Assembly (NCBI GenBank): GCA_026120185.1
Contig: JANUWF010003367.1
Location: 2,392,001 to 2,456,000 of the forward strand
DNA length: 64,000 nucleotides
Direction: 5' to 3'
Origin: Voacanga thouarsii
Lineage: Eukaryota > Streptophyta > Magnoliopsida > Gentianales > Apocynaceae
This document shows, one piece after another, positions 12,601 to 24,950 of this stretch. The notes below the pieces were generated by a model, which made no database searches, was not told the origin of the DNA, and was given only the letters and a program-made list of their open reading frames with translations. Made by a program: the position numbers and the translations under genes. Every line of letters begins with the position of its first letter. The first letter of the stretch is position 1.

Positions 12601-14086
12601 ACGAAGTATTGTTTCAACTCCACCTCTTTCTTGCAACCATAAGCTTTCCATCCTCTTCTCCTCCTTCTCCTTCCCAGTTTCTCCATCTTCTTCTCCTTCT
12701 CTATTTCCCAATCTTTTTCCAACAACCAAAGCTTCCATGTTCAACTCCTTCTTGTTTCACCACAGTCATTCTGCCCGAGACTTTGCTTCCATCTTCAATT
12801 AAAGCTTCCAGCTTCCATCTTTGCCGCTACCGCCGGAAGAAGCCGTCGCTGCCATAGGAAGGAATACGCGCCGGAGCCACTGCTACTGGAAGAAGCTTCC
12901 ATCAATAACATGTTTTTTTTTTTTTGAAAAAAAGAATTAAAATGAGGATTGTACCATGCTATTTTGTAGTTGTACTTGACATTACTTGGTGTACTAGGAC
13001 TGCTTATTGTTAATTTTTGTAACAATTTAGTTTTTAGATTTTGTTGGATTATAACTACTTAGTTTGTGGTTGAGACTTTGCTTTGTATTTGGTTGAGACT
13101 TTGCTTTTGTATTGCTTTTTGGAGTGAATAGATATTGATCTATTTGTAATATATTGCATACATGAAGAACATGTTATTTGTATCGACTCCACTGGAATAA
13201 TTTTAGAAGCTCGGAATGAATAATTGCTGAACATTGTTTTAGAGTTATTGCAGAAAATGATTTTTTGTTATTTGTTTTGAAAAAATTAAAAATTCGAAAT
13301 AGTAGTTGGATGAGCGTAACAACAATTAATAATTTATCTTATGATTAGTTTTTGGATCGAGACAAAAAGTCAATTGTCGGGTGCGAAATTTTGGGAGCTC
13401 TAATTAGTTTTACAAATTAATAATTTGTTTTGGGATAACAATATGAATTAAATAAAAAAATTGTCCCCTTTTTTTCAATTTTCGAAAATATTTTAGAAAA
13501 ATTTAATTGAATGAAAGATAAAAAATATTATCATGAAATTTACCATTAGCATATATAGTGGAGAGTATTTTTGTGATATCATTTTTAAACATAAAAATAA
13601 AAATTAATATAAAATCAGAGGATTGAACAATTTTGTGTATTATTATTATTATTATCTTCTCCTTTTTAAATTAAAAATAAATTATTGTCTTCTCTTTTTC
13701 CCTATAAGATCACCTACTAATTATTATTATTTTTTTTTTGTTCTGGATATTTAAATGAGAAAAATGCTTTATGCAGAAGCACTAGCTAGCATTCAATCTC
13801 ACTGAATGCCCTCATTTTGCCTTATCTTTTATACGTATTCGGCACATATATTTACTATAAATTCTAATTCCTATATAATAAAAGATAATATTCTCTATCA
13901 TATCTATTCACGATTTTAGTAGTTTTTTTTTTTGCTTTTTTGAGAATATGATTATAGTAGATCTTGATTAATAAAATTCTTTACTTTTCGGGAAAAATGT
14001 GAACTTTAATATTAATATTTGTTATTAAACTAATAATTTAATGATCGAGCACTTAATTTGTAATTTAAAATATTAGTGATTAAAAC

Positions 14087-14131
<45 letters not shown>

Positions 14132-15340
14132 AGTGTTATTGCTCATCGACTGGTCGGTCTCGAAGACGGCATAGACAGTCTATAGAGGATCATTAAAGTC
14201 CATCCCACCGTATCGAAGAGTAAGATGAAGGACAACCAAAAAAACAACATCAAGAACAACCTTAGAGATCAGTTCAACCTCCAAGGAATAGTTGAGAATT
14301 TCATTGTAGGACTAGCTATCATTATTTTTAAAAATTATTTTATGTGTAATAAAGTTTATTGTTTGTTTTGAGATTTAAAGTTCATGTCTTGACAATCATG
14401 CAAGATAACCTATTATTAATGATCGTTACTAATATCATAAAGTCACAAAAAATTTGGGACCAATGTTAAAAACTCAACTCAAGCAATATTAAAATACATG
14501 TACCAATAAATTCGCGAATACAAAATACTTCAAGTAAGATAATCACAATGTGAATGAAAGAGGAAATTATATTTCATTAACAGTAGTAATAATTACACTC
14601 AAATTTTAAGTCAAAATTGAATTAAGAAAATATCATTATCCAATTTATGATATATAATCTATATTTAAAATTTAAAGAGAAAACAATAATTTCAATTTAG
14701 TTTGGCCATTTTTAAGATAAAATTAATAATAATAGAACTCTAAAGTCAAATACAACATAAATTTATTTTGAAATGATTTTTTAAAACAAAAAAAATCACA
14801 AAATATTCATGAAATATTCAACTATTATTCACTAAAATATAAATCAATTTTTACATATTTTATTTAATATTTTGCACATTATTTGTATTTAGTTAAATTA
14901 AAAATTATTTGGATTAAAATGTAGGGGATTATGAAATTTAGATAATTAAGATTTAAATTTAAATGTATTTACGTAGTTGAAACTATAATTTTTATATATT
15001 TAGATAGTTGAAAATTTAAATTTTTATAAATTTTTTACAAATAATTAAATATTATAAATTAAACCTAAATTAAAAATAAAAATTTATTACAAAATCTAAT
15101 ATAAATAAAATTAATTGTACTAAAAATACGTATATTACTTTTTAAGATCAAATTTAAATTAATAATTTTTAATTGTGAATTATTTAAATTTATATAGGAC
15201 TTTATATATTTTGAGTTATTTAAAAATATTAACTCCTCTTAAATACAAATTTTGGAAATTTATAAAAACGAAATAGAAGAAATGAGAGGAAAAAGTCATA
15301 AAAATAATAGAAATAGAAAATGCAAAAAAAAAAAAAAAAT
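12601..15340. other. Intergenic DNA, pyrimidine-rich then very AT-rich
   Basis: 12601-12900 is pyrimidine-rich with two overlapping short open frames that look like composition artefacts. A tandem copy of TGGTTGAGACTTTGCTTT occurs near 13065-13115. 13200-15340 is extremely AT-rich and has a (TA)n microsatellite at about 14091-14125. No gene. Confidence 0.5.
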
Positions 15341-17090
15341 TGGCATCTTGGGAATCAATTTTTCTGAAAAGTGAACAAAAATCACAGACGCGAGAAAAAG
15401 AGAACCTCGTGTTTCATAGACGTGAGCCATTCTTTTTAACCGGCCAAAATTGACAACTTGGGAAAAAAATCACCTTGTGTCTGCGAGACGCGAGGAAGAG
15501 AGAACTTTGCGTTTCACAAACGCGAGGCATCTTTTTGACCTGCAAAAGCTAGTTGTGGCAGAGGGAATCTCGTGTTTGTGAAATGCAACGTTGTGACCCC
15601 ACGGACCTCCTACCCTTTATGGGCTTCTTGGGCTATGTTTGTTTTTAGTTAGTGAGTTAGGATCCATGTATGAGAAGGGCTTTAGGGTTAGTACTTTAAG
15701 TTAAGGGGTTAAGTAACAATTATTTTATTAGGGAGTTTTAGTTAATTACTTATTAGAGGCTCAGTCATAACGTTAATTACGTTGTTTCTTCAGTAGTAGT
15801 GCCAGAAGAGAAGAACGAAGAAGAGAGGAGAGGGAATAAAGAATTTGAAACGGGGTTTGAGCCATTAACATAAAAACTTAGTAAGTTAGCCGTTCTTTTA
15901 TTGATTAAGGTGTTTATAGCTTATGATTGAGACTTACGATTCTTGAATTAAAGTTAGCATGTTAGGGTTCTAAATTGGAAAAAATCGATTAGATGATTAA
16001 TTGTGTTGTTTGGGTTTCAATTGAAGGTGAATAAGTGTTTGGTGGCTTGAAGGGAAACTTTGGGAGGATTCTTGGTGGTTGAATTTCTAGGTAAGGAAAT
16101 TGAGTTTACCTGTATTTTGGCTACTAATTGTTATTTTTTAAAAATCGTGTGCGTTTTAAATCATTTATGAAATTCCTATTTTGATTATATGAAAATGGTA
16201 TTGAGCATGGTATGATGATTTGTCACCTCTGTATATATGGTTGTATTATTGGAAATTATAGGTTTTAAGCTAAGTTCTATGCTATATTCTAGTTTATGAT
16301 TCATGATATGTTGATTGCTTGTGGGTTTTTTTTGACAAGGAATTCCCAACTTTATAAGCTATAAGGCCCTACTAGGGGGATACAATACCTAGGATAAGTT
16401 AAGACCCTTATTCCAATGGGATATAATAATTAGAAGACTAATCAGTTAAACCAAACTAAGTCCCCAAGCATGAATCATATTCATGAATTAAGTTATGTTT
16501 AAGTATGTATTATATATGTTTAAATGGTTTTTTGTGCACGAAATGAGATTTTCCTTGATAAAGTGAATGGTTGGATTGGTTCTTGGGGTTGAGATGTTGC
16601 AAGTTTGTTTTTTTTTTTTTTGTGCTCTGAAAATCGCTCCCGCAACCCCCAGAGCTCAGCTGGCGCCAGCTCCCTCCTTCACGCGTTAGCGCCGGCCTCA
16701 CTCTGCTCGGCCCTGGTGTCGTCGAGGCGGCACCCAGCGCCAGCCGCCCCTCCCCCACCCGGCGCCAACCCTCCTCTGCTCGATTCTGGCACCGATTTTC
16801 TTCCACACAGGCAATGGTTTTTCCCCTTGATTAATTTATCACTATTTTCATTGAATAAACAATATGCATCATTCGATTCAGTATTGAGTAAAACTAATAA
16901 ACTCATTGTTTCTCTTTCTGTCTCTCTTGTTTCTTTGTGTGATATTCCGAGATCTTCACTTGGTGTGACCAACCCACCAAGAAGATATTTTAAAACCCCA
17001 TGAGGTAATTGTTTTATAAATGTATATGTATATGTAGCATGCTCAATCCTAGGTTGGAGGAGTGGTTTGATGAGGACTTAGAGTGATAAG
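15341..17090 (+). repeat. Degraded LTR-retrotransposon-like region
   Basis: CpG-richer sequence in AT-rich surroundings. 15380-15600 repeats a hairpin-forming motif (GCGTTTCACAAACGC at 15509-15523 with diverged copies). 15600-16500 resembles non-coding LTR or leader sequence of a gypsy element, and 16630-16800 is a GC-rich block of repeated GCGCCAGC-like words. No intact coding domain is visible. The assignment is by general resemblance only. Confidence 0.35.
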
Positions 17091-17102
17091 CTAAAACGTG
17101 AT

Positions 17103-17289
17103 TGTCACGCCCCGTGCCCGTAGATCCGGGAGCGCGACTATGGCCCTGGCAGCACCCACGTTCAACTACTTGGCCGCCGTCCTCGTTGGGCCAAAATAGA
17201 TATCCCAAATTGACAATGGGTACTTAAGCCCATTCTTATATACCATACACACTTCTCATCCCAATCCCATGTGGGATTGGGGCATCACA
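17103..17289 (-). repeat. TRIM LTR, inverted copy (187 bp)
   Basis: Reverse complement of the LTR at 17557-17743, same length, about 11 percent different by eye. Read on the minus strand it begins TGTGATGCCCCAATCCC and ends GGGGCGTGACA. On its inner side (17290-17318) lies the reverse complement of the polypurine-tract region, so this arm carries the 3' end of an element in opposite orientation. Confidence 0.8.
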
Positions 17290-17321
17290 TTCACCCCTCA
17301 TTTAGGCCCAAGCGTGGATGG

Positions 17322-17395
17322 TGGCCAAGTAGTTGACCGCGGGTGCTGCCAGGCCCATAGTCGCGCTCCCGAGTCCGCGGGCACGGGGCGTGACA
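17322..17395 (+). repeat. Truncated 5' LTR of the TRIM
   Basis: Last 74 bp of the 187-bp LTR, ending GGGGCGTGACA, followed after two bases by TGGTATCAAAG, close to the initiator tRNA-Met primer site TGGTATCAGAG. The first 113 bp of the LTR are missing and the inverted arm begins at that point. Confidence 0.75.
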
Positions 17396-17556
17396 TTTGG
17401 TATCAAAGAAGGTAACCAGTCCCAATATAGGAACTAAATGCTACACCGTGCGCGGTGGGAGCCACCTCTAAAATCCTATACCGCTTTGGTTGGTATTGGA
17501 TTTGACCCCTAAAGTATAGACCCAACGAGGACGTTTGGGTCTAAAGGAGGAGTGAA

Positions 17557-17743
17557 TGTGATACCCCAATCCCACATGGGATTGGGATGAGAAGTGTGTA
17601 TGGTATATAAGGATGGACCTAAGTACCAATTGTCAATTTGGGATATCTATTTTGGTCCAGTGAGGATAGCGGCCAAATAGTTGACCGTGGGTACTGCCAG
17701 GCTCATAGTTGCGCTCTCTGATCCGCGGGCACAGAACGTGACA
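17557..17743 (+). repeat. 3' LTR of the TRIM (187 bp)
   Basis: Begins TGTGATACCCC and ends GAACGTGACA. Contains a TATA-like TATATAAGG and a 9-bp-stem hairpin (CCAATCCCA/TGGGATTGG). Preceded by the purine-rich AAAGGAGGAGTGAA. Confidence 0.8.
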
Positions 17744-18030
17744 GTGACAGATGCACATAAGAACCTCACGCTTTGTAGATGCGAGGTACTCCATCTACAC
17801 CCTTCTCCTTCCGGTCGCCCCAATTTTGATAGTCAAAATGGATTTTGATCAATTTTAGTCAAATCCCCTTTCTTTTCTACCTCCTTTCATCCTTGTTGAA
17901 TTTGGTGTCAAGTATTAATCTTTCCATTCGCAGTCAAAGACACTTGCCCATTATTTTCTTCATTGTATTTTCTCTTTTTTATATTTCCATGTAGACCTCA
18001 AAAAAAGGAAAAGGACGTTGTTGTCTATTG

Positions 18031-18070
18031 ACTAAGTACTTTACGAATCTACTAAGTACTTTACGAATCT
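18031..18070. repeat. Perfect 20-bp tandem duplication
   Basis: The unit ACTAAGTACTTTACGAATCT occurs twice in direct succession without a mismatch. Confidence 0.97.
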
Positions 18071-21000
18071 ACAATTTTCCTTACATTTGGACTTAAACCA
18101 CACCATAATATCCATTAGTCATAAGTACACCTAAGCTACGACTGGACATTCTAGAAAGCGTAGCTAAAATAACGGCATAAAATTAAGGTCAAACCAATGT
18201 GCTTTGACTTCCTTATCTACAGAACATACAGTATCAGTAAATAAAATTACCTCCGGTAATTTTGACTCAATTTTGAAGTAACTATTGTTCAAGAACGGAT
18301 TTTAGAGACGAGTTACATCTGCCTTCTCAAAATTTTTTGAAATAGTATATTTCTTTTAAAAAATTAAGTTTTTTTATCTCTTAAAATTTTTAAATATTAT
18401 AACATTATTCTCTAACAAAACCCCCAACCCTAAATTCCTAATTCCTTCCTAAATTCATGTTTACATGCTACCAATATTTTAGTTTCGGGGCCTGAATCAC
18501 AAAAATTTGCCAGAGTACTAACGTCATTTTCTTGATTTTGGCTCCGACCTCTTGTGTTTTCTTACATTTTATCAGATCGTTTATTCAAACTTATAGATTT
18601 ACAATGTTAAAAGAGTCCATTCAATCAAGTACAAATGACGACCTTTATGTTACGAGTCTCTCATACATTTAAAGATGCCGGTTTTTCAAGAGCAGAAGAA
18701 ATCATAATGCAGAAAAAAGAAACAAAATCTGCCATACTTTCACCAACAAGATGGTCCAGACTCGTCTATAAAGAAGCTATCATCTTACTTGATTCATACC
18801 CTTTTATTTTTACGAGTTTCTCAAGAATTTTGGAGCAAAAAAAGCATTGACCATAAGGCCTGCAAGATGCTTTCTCTATCCTTGAGCTAATTAAAGGCCT
18901 ATCTTCATGCATTGAGCTTGGCTGAGACGACAATGGCAACAACTGGAAGTTAATGTGCAGTGGGGTAGAACATGGTGGCAGTTGGTCCTTTGTGCCTCCC
19001 TAATAAGCTAAAAAGCAAAAATATTCCAATGTTTTTATGACTTTAGTTTGCCCCATTATGTGAAACTACAATCATTGCAATTGTGAGATGAATAGACACC
19101 ACCAATGCAAGAGACAGCTTAGCTTGGAATTGGATTGACTTGAAAAATTTTCACCAGAGGGGCCTCATTGAATTTACTTTCTTTTCTCGATCATGTTCTC
19201 CTTCAATGCATTCTCTAGTCAACCTGTTTGATGTATAGTTCAAAATTTTATTGAATAGGGTTTTGTATATAGTACACATTCCATCAGCTAAGTTTGGGGC
19301 TAAAAAAATCAAGATTAATCTTCCCATTGTTTTTCATTATTAAGAGAGGATGACAAATAAGCCCGTTTTATAAGTGTATTGCATGCTATTCATAATGTAG
19401 TTTTATAGTAAGAAAGTCTAAATGAGAGGTTTTAGAAAAACTCTAGTGCAAATATATTTTTTATAATCCAGAAAGAGTAAATAATGTTAAAATAAGAGTA
19501 TAAGTCATTTTCATAGAGTACATATATCAACAGCACTTGAAAGTTTCAGAATTATTGAAATAGGTCAAATGCAAGTCTCCAAAACCTTAATATGTAAACC
19601 AAACATGTGAGATAAAAAGGGGAGAAATTAAATGTGTAAATTAATTAAACAGAAACAGTAAGAATATATTTCCCTGTAGCAAGAAGGTTTCTGCAATGAA
19701 AGGGACATATTCCTATACCTATAGAGTTAACTTTTTTCACACCCTTTTTAGCCACCCGAAGAAGGGGAAAAAAAGAAAAAAGAAAGAAAGAATAGAAATT
19801 AAAAAACCCAGACAAATCAAAGTGGTAACTTTAGGTGAGAGTCAACCATAAAATGAGCAAAGCAAGCAATGGAAAAGGTTGGGGAAAAGGATTTTCTTGG
19901 ATTCATATCGTCGTATTAACCTGACTTTTGCCCCCCAAAACAGAAAACCTGTGATAGCACAAACGTTGTTTACTTCTTCTCACTCTGGTGGGGAAAGCAT
20001 AAAAGAGGCTCCAACACAAACGCTTTACCTTTGACCTTCTCCTCTACTAGATAAGAGTCCAATACCTCAAAAAACTTCAGAAGGCCTTCACCATCACTTT
20101 TTCTTTGCCTTTTTATCTTTCAATATGCTTTCTGTCCATGAACTTTTCAATTTGTGTGTTTCTGCTCATTGTATTAAAATGACTTATAGGTTTAATGATA
20201 TATATCTTTTCTGTCTCAGTGTACTTACCAGCTTTTCCCATCCTAATCTACAGTAATTAGTATTATTTATTGGTAAATCTATAAAAAATAATCTAGTTTG
20301 ATATGAGTTTTTATGGTTGGAAAATAATATGTGAAAATTTTGAAAAATAAAACAATATTTTGAGTTAGAAAGAAAACTTTATATGGAAAAGAAAGCGTGA
20401 GAGTTTCTTATTAAATTCTTTTAGTATCTTAAAAGTTTAGATTATTATTTTCATTAATTAAAAAAAAGTACGGATGCATTACAAAACAATTCTAAATTTA
20501 AAAAGAATATTATAATTACGCCAATATTGTTTTGAGTTAAAGGTACATATATATGGTTTATAGGCTTCCTCCCAATACTTTGTTTACTACTTGTAAGAAA
20601 CTTTAAGAATGAAAAAGAAGAAAAAGGGATAACAAAATTGCTACTTCCAAAATATAATTTTCAATTTGTTCTACCAGTGTATGCCTTAACCTAAACCAAA
20701 TATATGCTGCCTGATTTTTATTTTTTTTTTAAGTGACTGCCTATTTTCTTAAAAAATAAAATTTGAAAATGCAGCATTTTGTGCCCATTTATATCTATAT
20801 ATTCTCTCTGTAGTAGAAACATTTTTGGTTTTCCCTCGCAATTTTAGTGTTTTTCACATGTGCACAGATGAAAAAAAAAAATTGAATATCTTGAAATACA
20901 AGTTAACAAGTATTTATATTATTTTAATTTAAAAGCAAACCTTTTCTCTTAGGAGGGAAATGAAACAGTTAAATAGAGATCATTCTTAAGAAAACTAAAT

Positions 21001-21300
21001 TCGTTTATTTATTTGCAAAGTAAAACCTTTAATTACCACAATGAAAGTCATGAATATAAACATCGTGTATAATTAGAATAATAAATTTATTTAATTATTT
21101 GCACAAAGTAAAACCTTTAATTACCGTAATGAAAATTATAACTACTTAATAGAATTCCATATATTGCTTTTTATTTTATTTTTGCTAGTATCATTAAAAT
21201 TTGGTGATTATGAAGAAATTAGTTAAATAAGATTATCCTACGCTTGAATCCCCCACCCCAGGAAAAAAAAATAGAAAAAGAAAAGATGAAGGCTAAAAGC
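18071..21300. repeat. Intergenic DNA with a local direct repeat
   Basis: No gene recognised. A 50-bp direct repeat sharing GTAAAACCTTTAATTACC lies at about 21008-21059 and 21093-21142. Confidence 0.6.
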
Positions 21301-21339
21301 AAAAGAAAAGAAATTTAAGTCCAAGTAAAGGGAGAATGA

Positions 21340-22300
21340 AGGAAAGAGAATTCTCCCCTTGCCTTGTCTCTCTCTCCCTTTCTCTCTCTCTCCCTCCCCA
21401 CGGTAGGCTAGGGGAAGCGATCGGGAAGCTACTTTTGGGGTTGCTGAGGGAGAAAGTGATGCTTTTGCAAGATTATCGCCATGAACTTTCTTGAGAATTA
21501 GTAGCAGAGCTAGCGAGTATCTTGGATATTTAGCCCTCTATTCCACGCAAAAACACCTGCAGCAATCATCATGCCGCCCTCTAACCTCTTTATCTCATCA
21601 TTAATCCCTCACTTTCATCATCACCTCAACACCTCTTACCATCTCCTTGGCCAACCAACTCCATCGACATGTTCATCTTCATCTTCAAAGGTCAGAAGAA
21701 GAAGAAGAAAGAGAAAGAAACGCAGAGACAAGGGTTCAAGATGAAGATCTGTTCATTCAAGAAGAAGAAAAGAAACCCTACTTTCCACATCTATTTTACG
21801 ATCCATGAAGACTGATGAAGGCTTTTCTGATCTTATGTGTTCTGTGTGTTCTCCTCCTGAGGATTGTATTTGTTTCTTCTTCTTCTTGTTCTCTTCTCTT
21901 TCTCTCATGGGGAATGGAAGCAAAACGGTCCGATTGCTTGCCAGATCGAGCAAATCTCTACACAAGTTCGTGGGTTTTCTTTGCTTTTACACCTTATTAG
22001 TTCAAGAGTTTGAAGTAGCTGCAGCTAGCTGTGATTTACTTATATATGACTGATGAAGGAGATGGCTTGATCATGAATCATGATATATAGCCTGTGAGTT
22101 GCTGGTTCTGTGCTTCATGGTCTCTCCCTATCCCTTCTTTTTTTTCACTCTGTTGTGTGTTTCTTTGCTTTATTGTAACAGTCTCACAGATCATTACTGC
22201 GTTTTGCTGGATTTTTTGTTGGTTTTCTCTATGTTGGTGCAGTATTCTGAAAGCATTTAGAAGGCAAGTTTCTCTAAGTTTGTAAAGAATAAATGTTGTT
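21340..22300 (+). other. Possible transcribed region with a small signal-peptide-like ORF
   Basis: CT-rich start (21355-21400), then AG- and TTC-rich sequence resembling plant 5' leader DNA. A 61-codon frame at 21815-22000 begins MKAFLILCVLCVLLLRIVFV, a plausible secretory signal, and continues with a short polar tail containing MEAKRSDCLPDR. A 49-codon lysine-rich frame lies just upstream, ending in the TGA that precedes 21815. No known peptide family (CLE, RALF, EPF, PSK, IDA) and no conserved microRNA was recognised. It may be a non-coding transcript or chance. Confidence 0.25.
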
Positions 22301-24700
22301 CATGATGATATAAGGAGTTTCAGTGTGTGGAGATATTTCTACTCCCATGTAAGATTTATGGATCGGTTTGTCCTATGAAATAAAATTCCAGGCCACACAG
22401 GCTCATGAGGTAATTAATTAAATCAATTCATATTTAATAATTAGTTTCACTGAGATCTCATATGTTCATTAATTAAGATCAAGCTCCTTAAGATATCTGA
22501 AAATCGAATTCGATTAGAAATTGCTGCAGATAGAGGGAGAGATTTGCTTATATCTGTATCTTTCTTTATAATTAGTGTTTACTACAGATCCCCTTTGGAT
22601 CAATCACCTGGTACATCATGTTTCTTCATTTCTACCATCTTACATCATAGTATGACAAAACTATCATTTTATCTTCGAACTGTGATGTTTTTATAGGAAT
22701 AATCGAATACTATAACAGCATTTTTTGCTATTGTAATAGTATCTTATATAGTAATTGTTTCTTCATGAATTAATTATTTGCATGCTATCTATAGTACTAG
22801 TCTGAATATTATAGAAAAAGACCCTTTCTAGGTTTTGATCTCAGCTTGAAGTTTCCAACTTGAAGATCCCAGTTTAGCTCTTCAAACTTTTGCAGCAAAC
22901 TCATTAACAGTAAAACTGCAATATTTGGCAATGCATTGATCACGAATTTACTGTTGAGATGTATCTATATATATGCATATATGGGGTTCTTGGTTAGAGA
23001 TTGAAAGGATGGATTACCTGTCGTCCCTTTCATGGGCACAACAATAATGGCCACTTTGTTTGTCTCTCATGAGCTTAAATTTCTGAAGAAAATGATTGTG
23101 TCTCTCTACGATATCAATTAATTTGTTTAAGAAATCGTGGCCTTCACTCATAAATATGTCCATTTCTCTGTCTTTATCTTGGAACATTCTTTGCTTTTCT
23201 ACACATATTTTAGATTTTTTTTTGGTGAGAAACTCCACAAAAAAAAAAAAAAAAACCCAAGATTTTTCAATTATACCTTCACTTGATCTCTTCCTAAAAT
23301 TTATGATCATTAAGGTTTCTTGTAGTTATTTTTTTTTTCTTTGAATTTTAAAATTTTCATTACCTTAATATTGTAAAAGTAAACGGCTCTCTTTTTGACT
23401 TAAAAGAGATCATCCACCGTACTTGTTCATGAGCTGTTAAGTAGAAAAATGATGCATTTATCTTTGGAATGGTCTGCATTAACAACTGTTTGCAACCTTA
23501 TTATCTACGGCTGTCTCATGGTTGTGCATGCTAATTAACTCAAAACAAGTTACAATTTTAGATTTTTTTTAAAAATAAAATCTGTTTAGTAAGAACATGA
23601 ATTTTGTCATTCATTATGAAAGACATTAGCACGTGCGCTCGAGAAATATTTCTTTTCAATGGATGAAGGTTGAAAAGTTCAATCGATTCTTGATAGTATC
23701 CTTCAATGGAGGTATAATCGTACGGATATTTGAACCACACAAAATAAATAAATAGCGGGAGAATTGTAAAATTTTTTAGGTTGATATTTTTTAAATTTAT
23801 TATTCGAGAAATATTTACTATTATTAATTTACTAGAATCAAGTTTCTTTTATGTTAAGTAACGAGAAGTTATTTTTCACCATAAATAATTATTTTCTTGT
23901 ATGGCATTTTCTTGATTTTGTTGCTCATATTGCACTAGTTTTTAGCCTTTACTAAAAGCAGTAATTGCGATGGAGAGAGTGTTTTAAGATCTTGATTAAT
24001 TTGGTTGAAATATTTATTATTTTAAAATGATGATGAATCTCTTTTGTTTAAAATTTAAATACATTTCCATTAAAATTTTCACTCCTATGAGGAAAATGCA
24101 ACCAAAGCAAGGTGAACAATAATGAATTACTTAGCAAATTAGCATTAAAACAGACTTTCAAAAAAGCATGAAAACTATTGTCTTTCTTCCTAATGTTGCA
24201 TAATGGCTGAAACCTATATGGACCAAAAAAAAAAAAAAAATTACAAACCAAATAATACTCTCTCTATTTGAATTTTAATATTATAAAATTTAAATTTAGA
24301 TGGAAGGCATGAGCTATTCTAAGAAATAAAAAGATTAGAAAAATCCAAATCCAAATATAATCAAGTAAGTCCTGAGGAATATCTTGAATTTTTTTTTTTC
24401 TTGTTTTGAAAAAAATCAACACCAGGAATTAAAAAGGTGACAAGCATGCAATATCTGAATTATGATTATCAAATCAAGGCACATTTATCTTATAAGAAAA
24501 TCATATTTATCTTACACACACACACTTTATTTTTCTGTCACAAAAAAAATTAGATTGTCCAACCAATATTCTGAAGGTTGGGTCAGTCAAAAGCCCAACT
24601 ATCTCATTAGATTGTCCTACTGTTGTAGCCCATCATCACCAAATCTGCTAACTCAATTCAGATCGAAGCCCATATCCACATTTACAGAGAGGCCACGCGC
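22301..24700. other. AT-rich intergenic DNA
   Basis: No gene recognised. Several A and T runs (for example 23241-23256 and 24226-24240); the short open frames here have no recognisable domain. Confidence 0.5.
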
Positions 24701-24749
24701 CGATTGTAGCGTAGAGAAGTTGCGTCACAGCCCATACCCGTAACGGACC

Positions 24750-24752
<3 letters not shown>

Positions 24753-24780
<28 letters not shown>
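24753..24780. repeat. (CT)n microsatellite in the leader of the SAM gene
   Basis: About 28 bp of uninterrupted CT, roughly 170 bp upstream of the ATG at 24951. CT tracts are common near plant transcription starts; a role here is inference. Confidence 0.9.
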
Positions 24781-24950
24781 GCACAAGACAGACCAGCGAA
24801 GGAAAGAGCAGGAGCAGAATCTTCGCGCTGATTCTGAAGTTTGCCTTAGCTTTTTGGGTTTTTAACGATTGAATAAAAGCATATGCTTCTAATTATCTGG
24901 TGAAAAATCTGAAAAAGCAAAGGTTTTTGCGGTTTATTTTCGGATCCTCA

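Larger units (their letters stand above)
17103..17743 (+). mobile_element. TRIM-like element with an extra inverted LTR arm
   Basis: Composite of three related LTR pieces: an inverted full LTR (17103-17289), a truncated direct LTR (17322-17395) followed by a primer-site-like TGGTATCAAAG (17398-17408), a short internal region, a polypurine tract (17543-17556) and a full direct LTR (17557-17743). It has no coding capacity. The outer flanks GTGAT (17098-17102) and GTGAC (17744-17748) match in four of five bases, as an aged target duplication would. Confidence 0.72.

Noticed and set aside
16510..17003. Overlapping 97-132-codon frames on both strands
   Set aside because: The frames overlap in a GC-rich repeat block, so openness reflects composition; no recognisable domain.
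22585..22612. GATCCCCTTTGGATCAATCA, similar to a miR393 complementary site
   Set aside because: An extra base and mismatches break the pairing, and no coding context of an auxin receptor is present.
23014..23310. 98-codon minus-strand frame with charged helical look
   Set aside because: Contains runs coded by homopolymer T/A tracts and has no family; likely chance.
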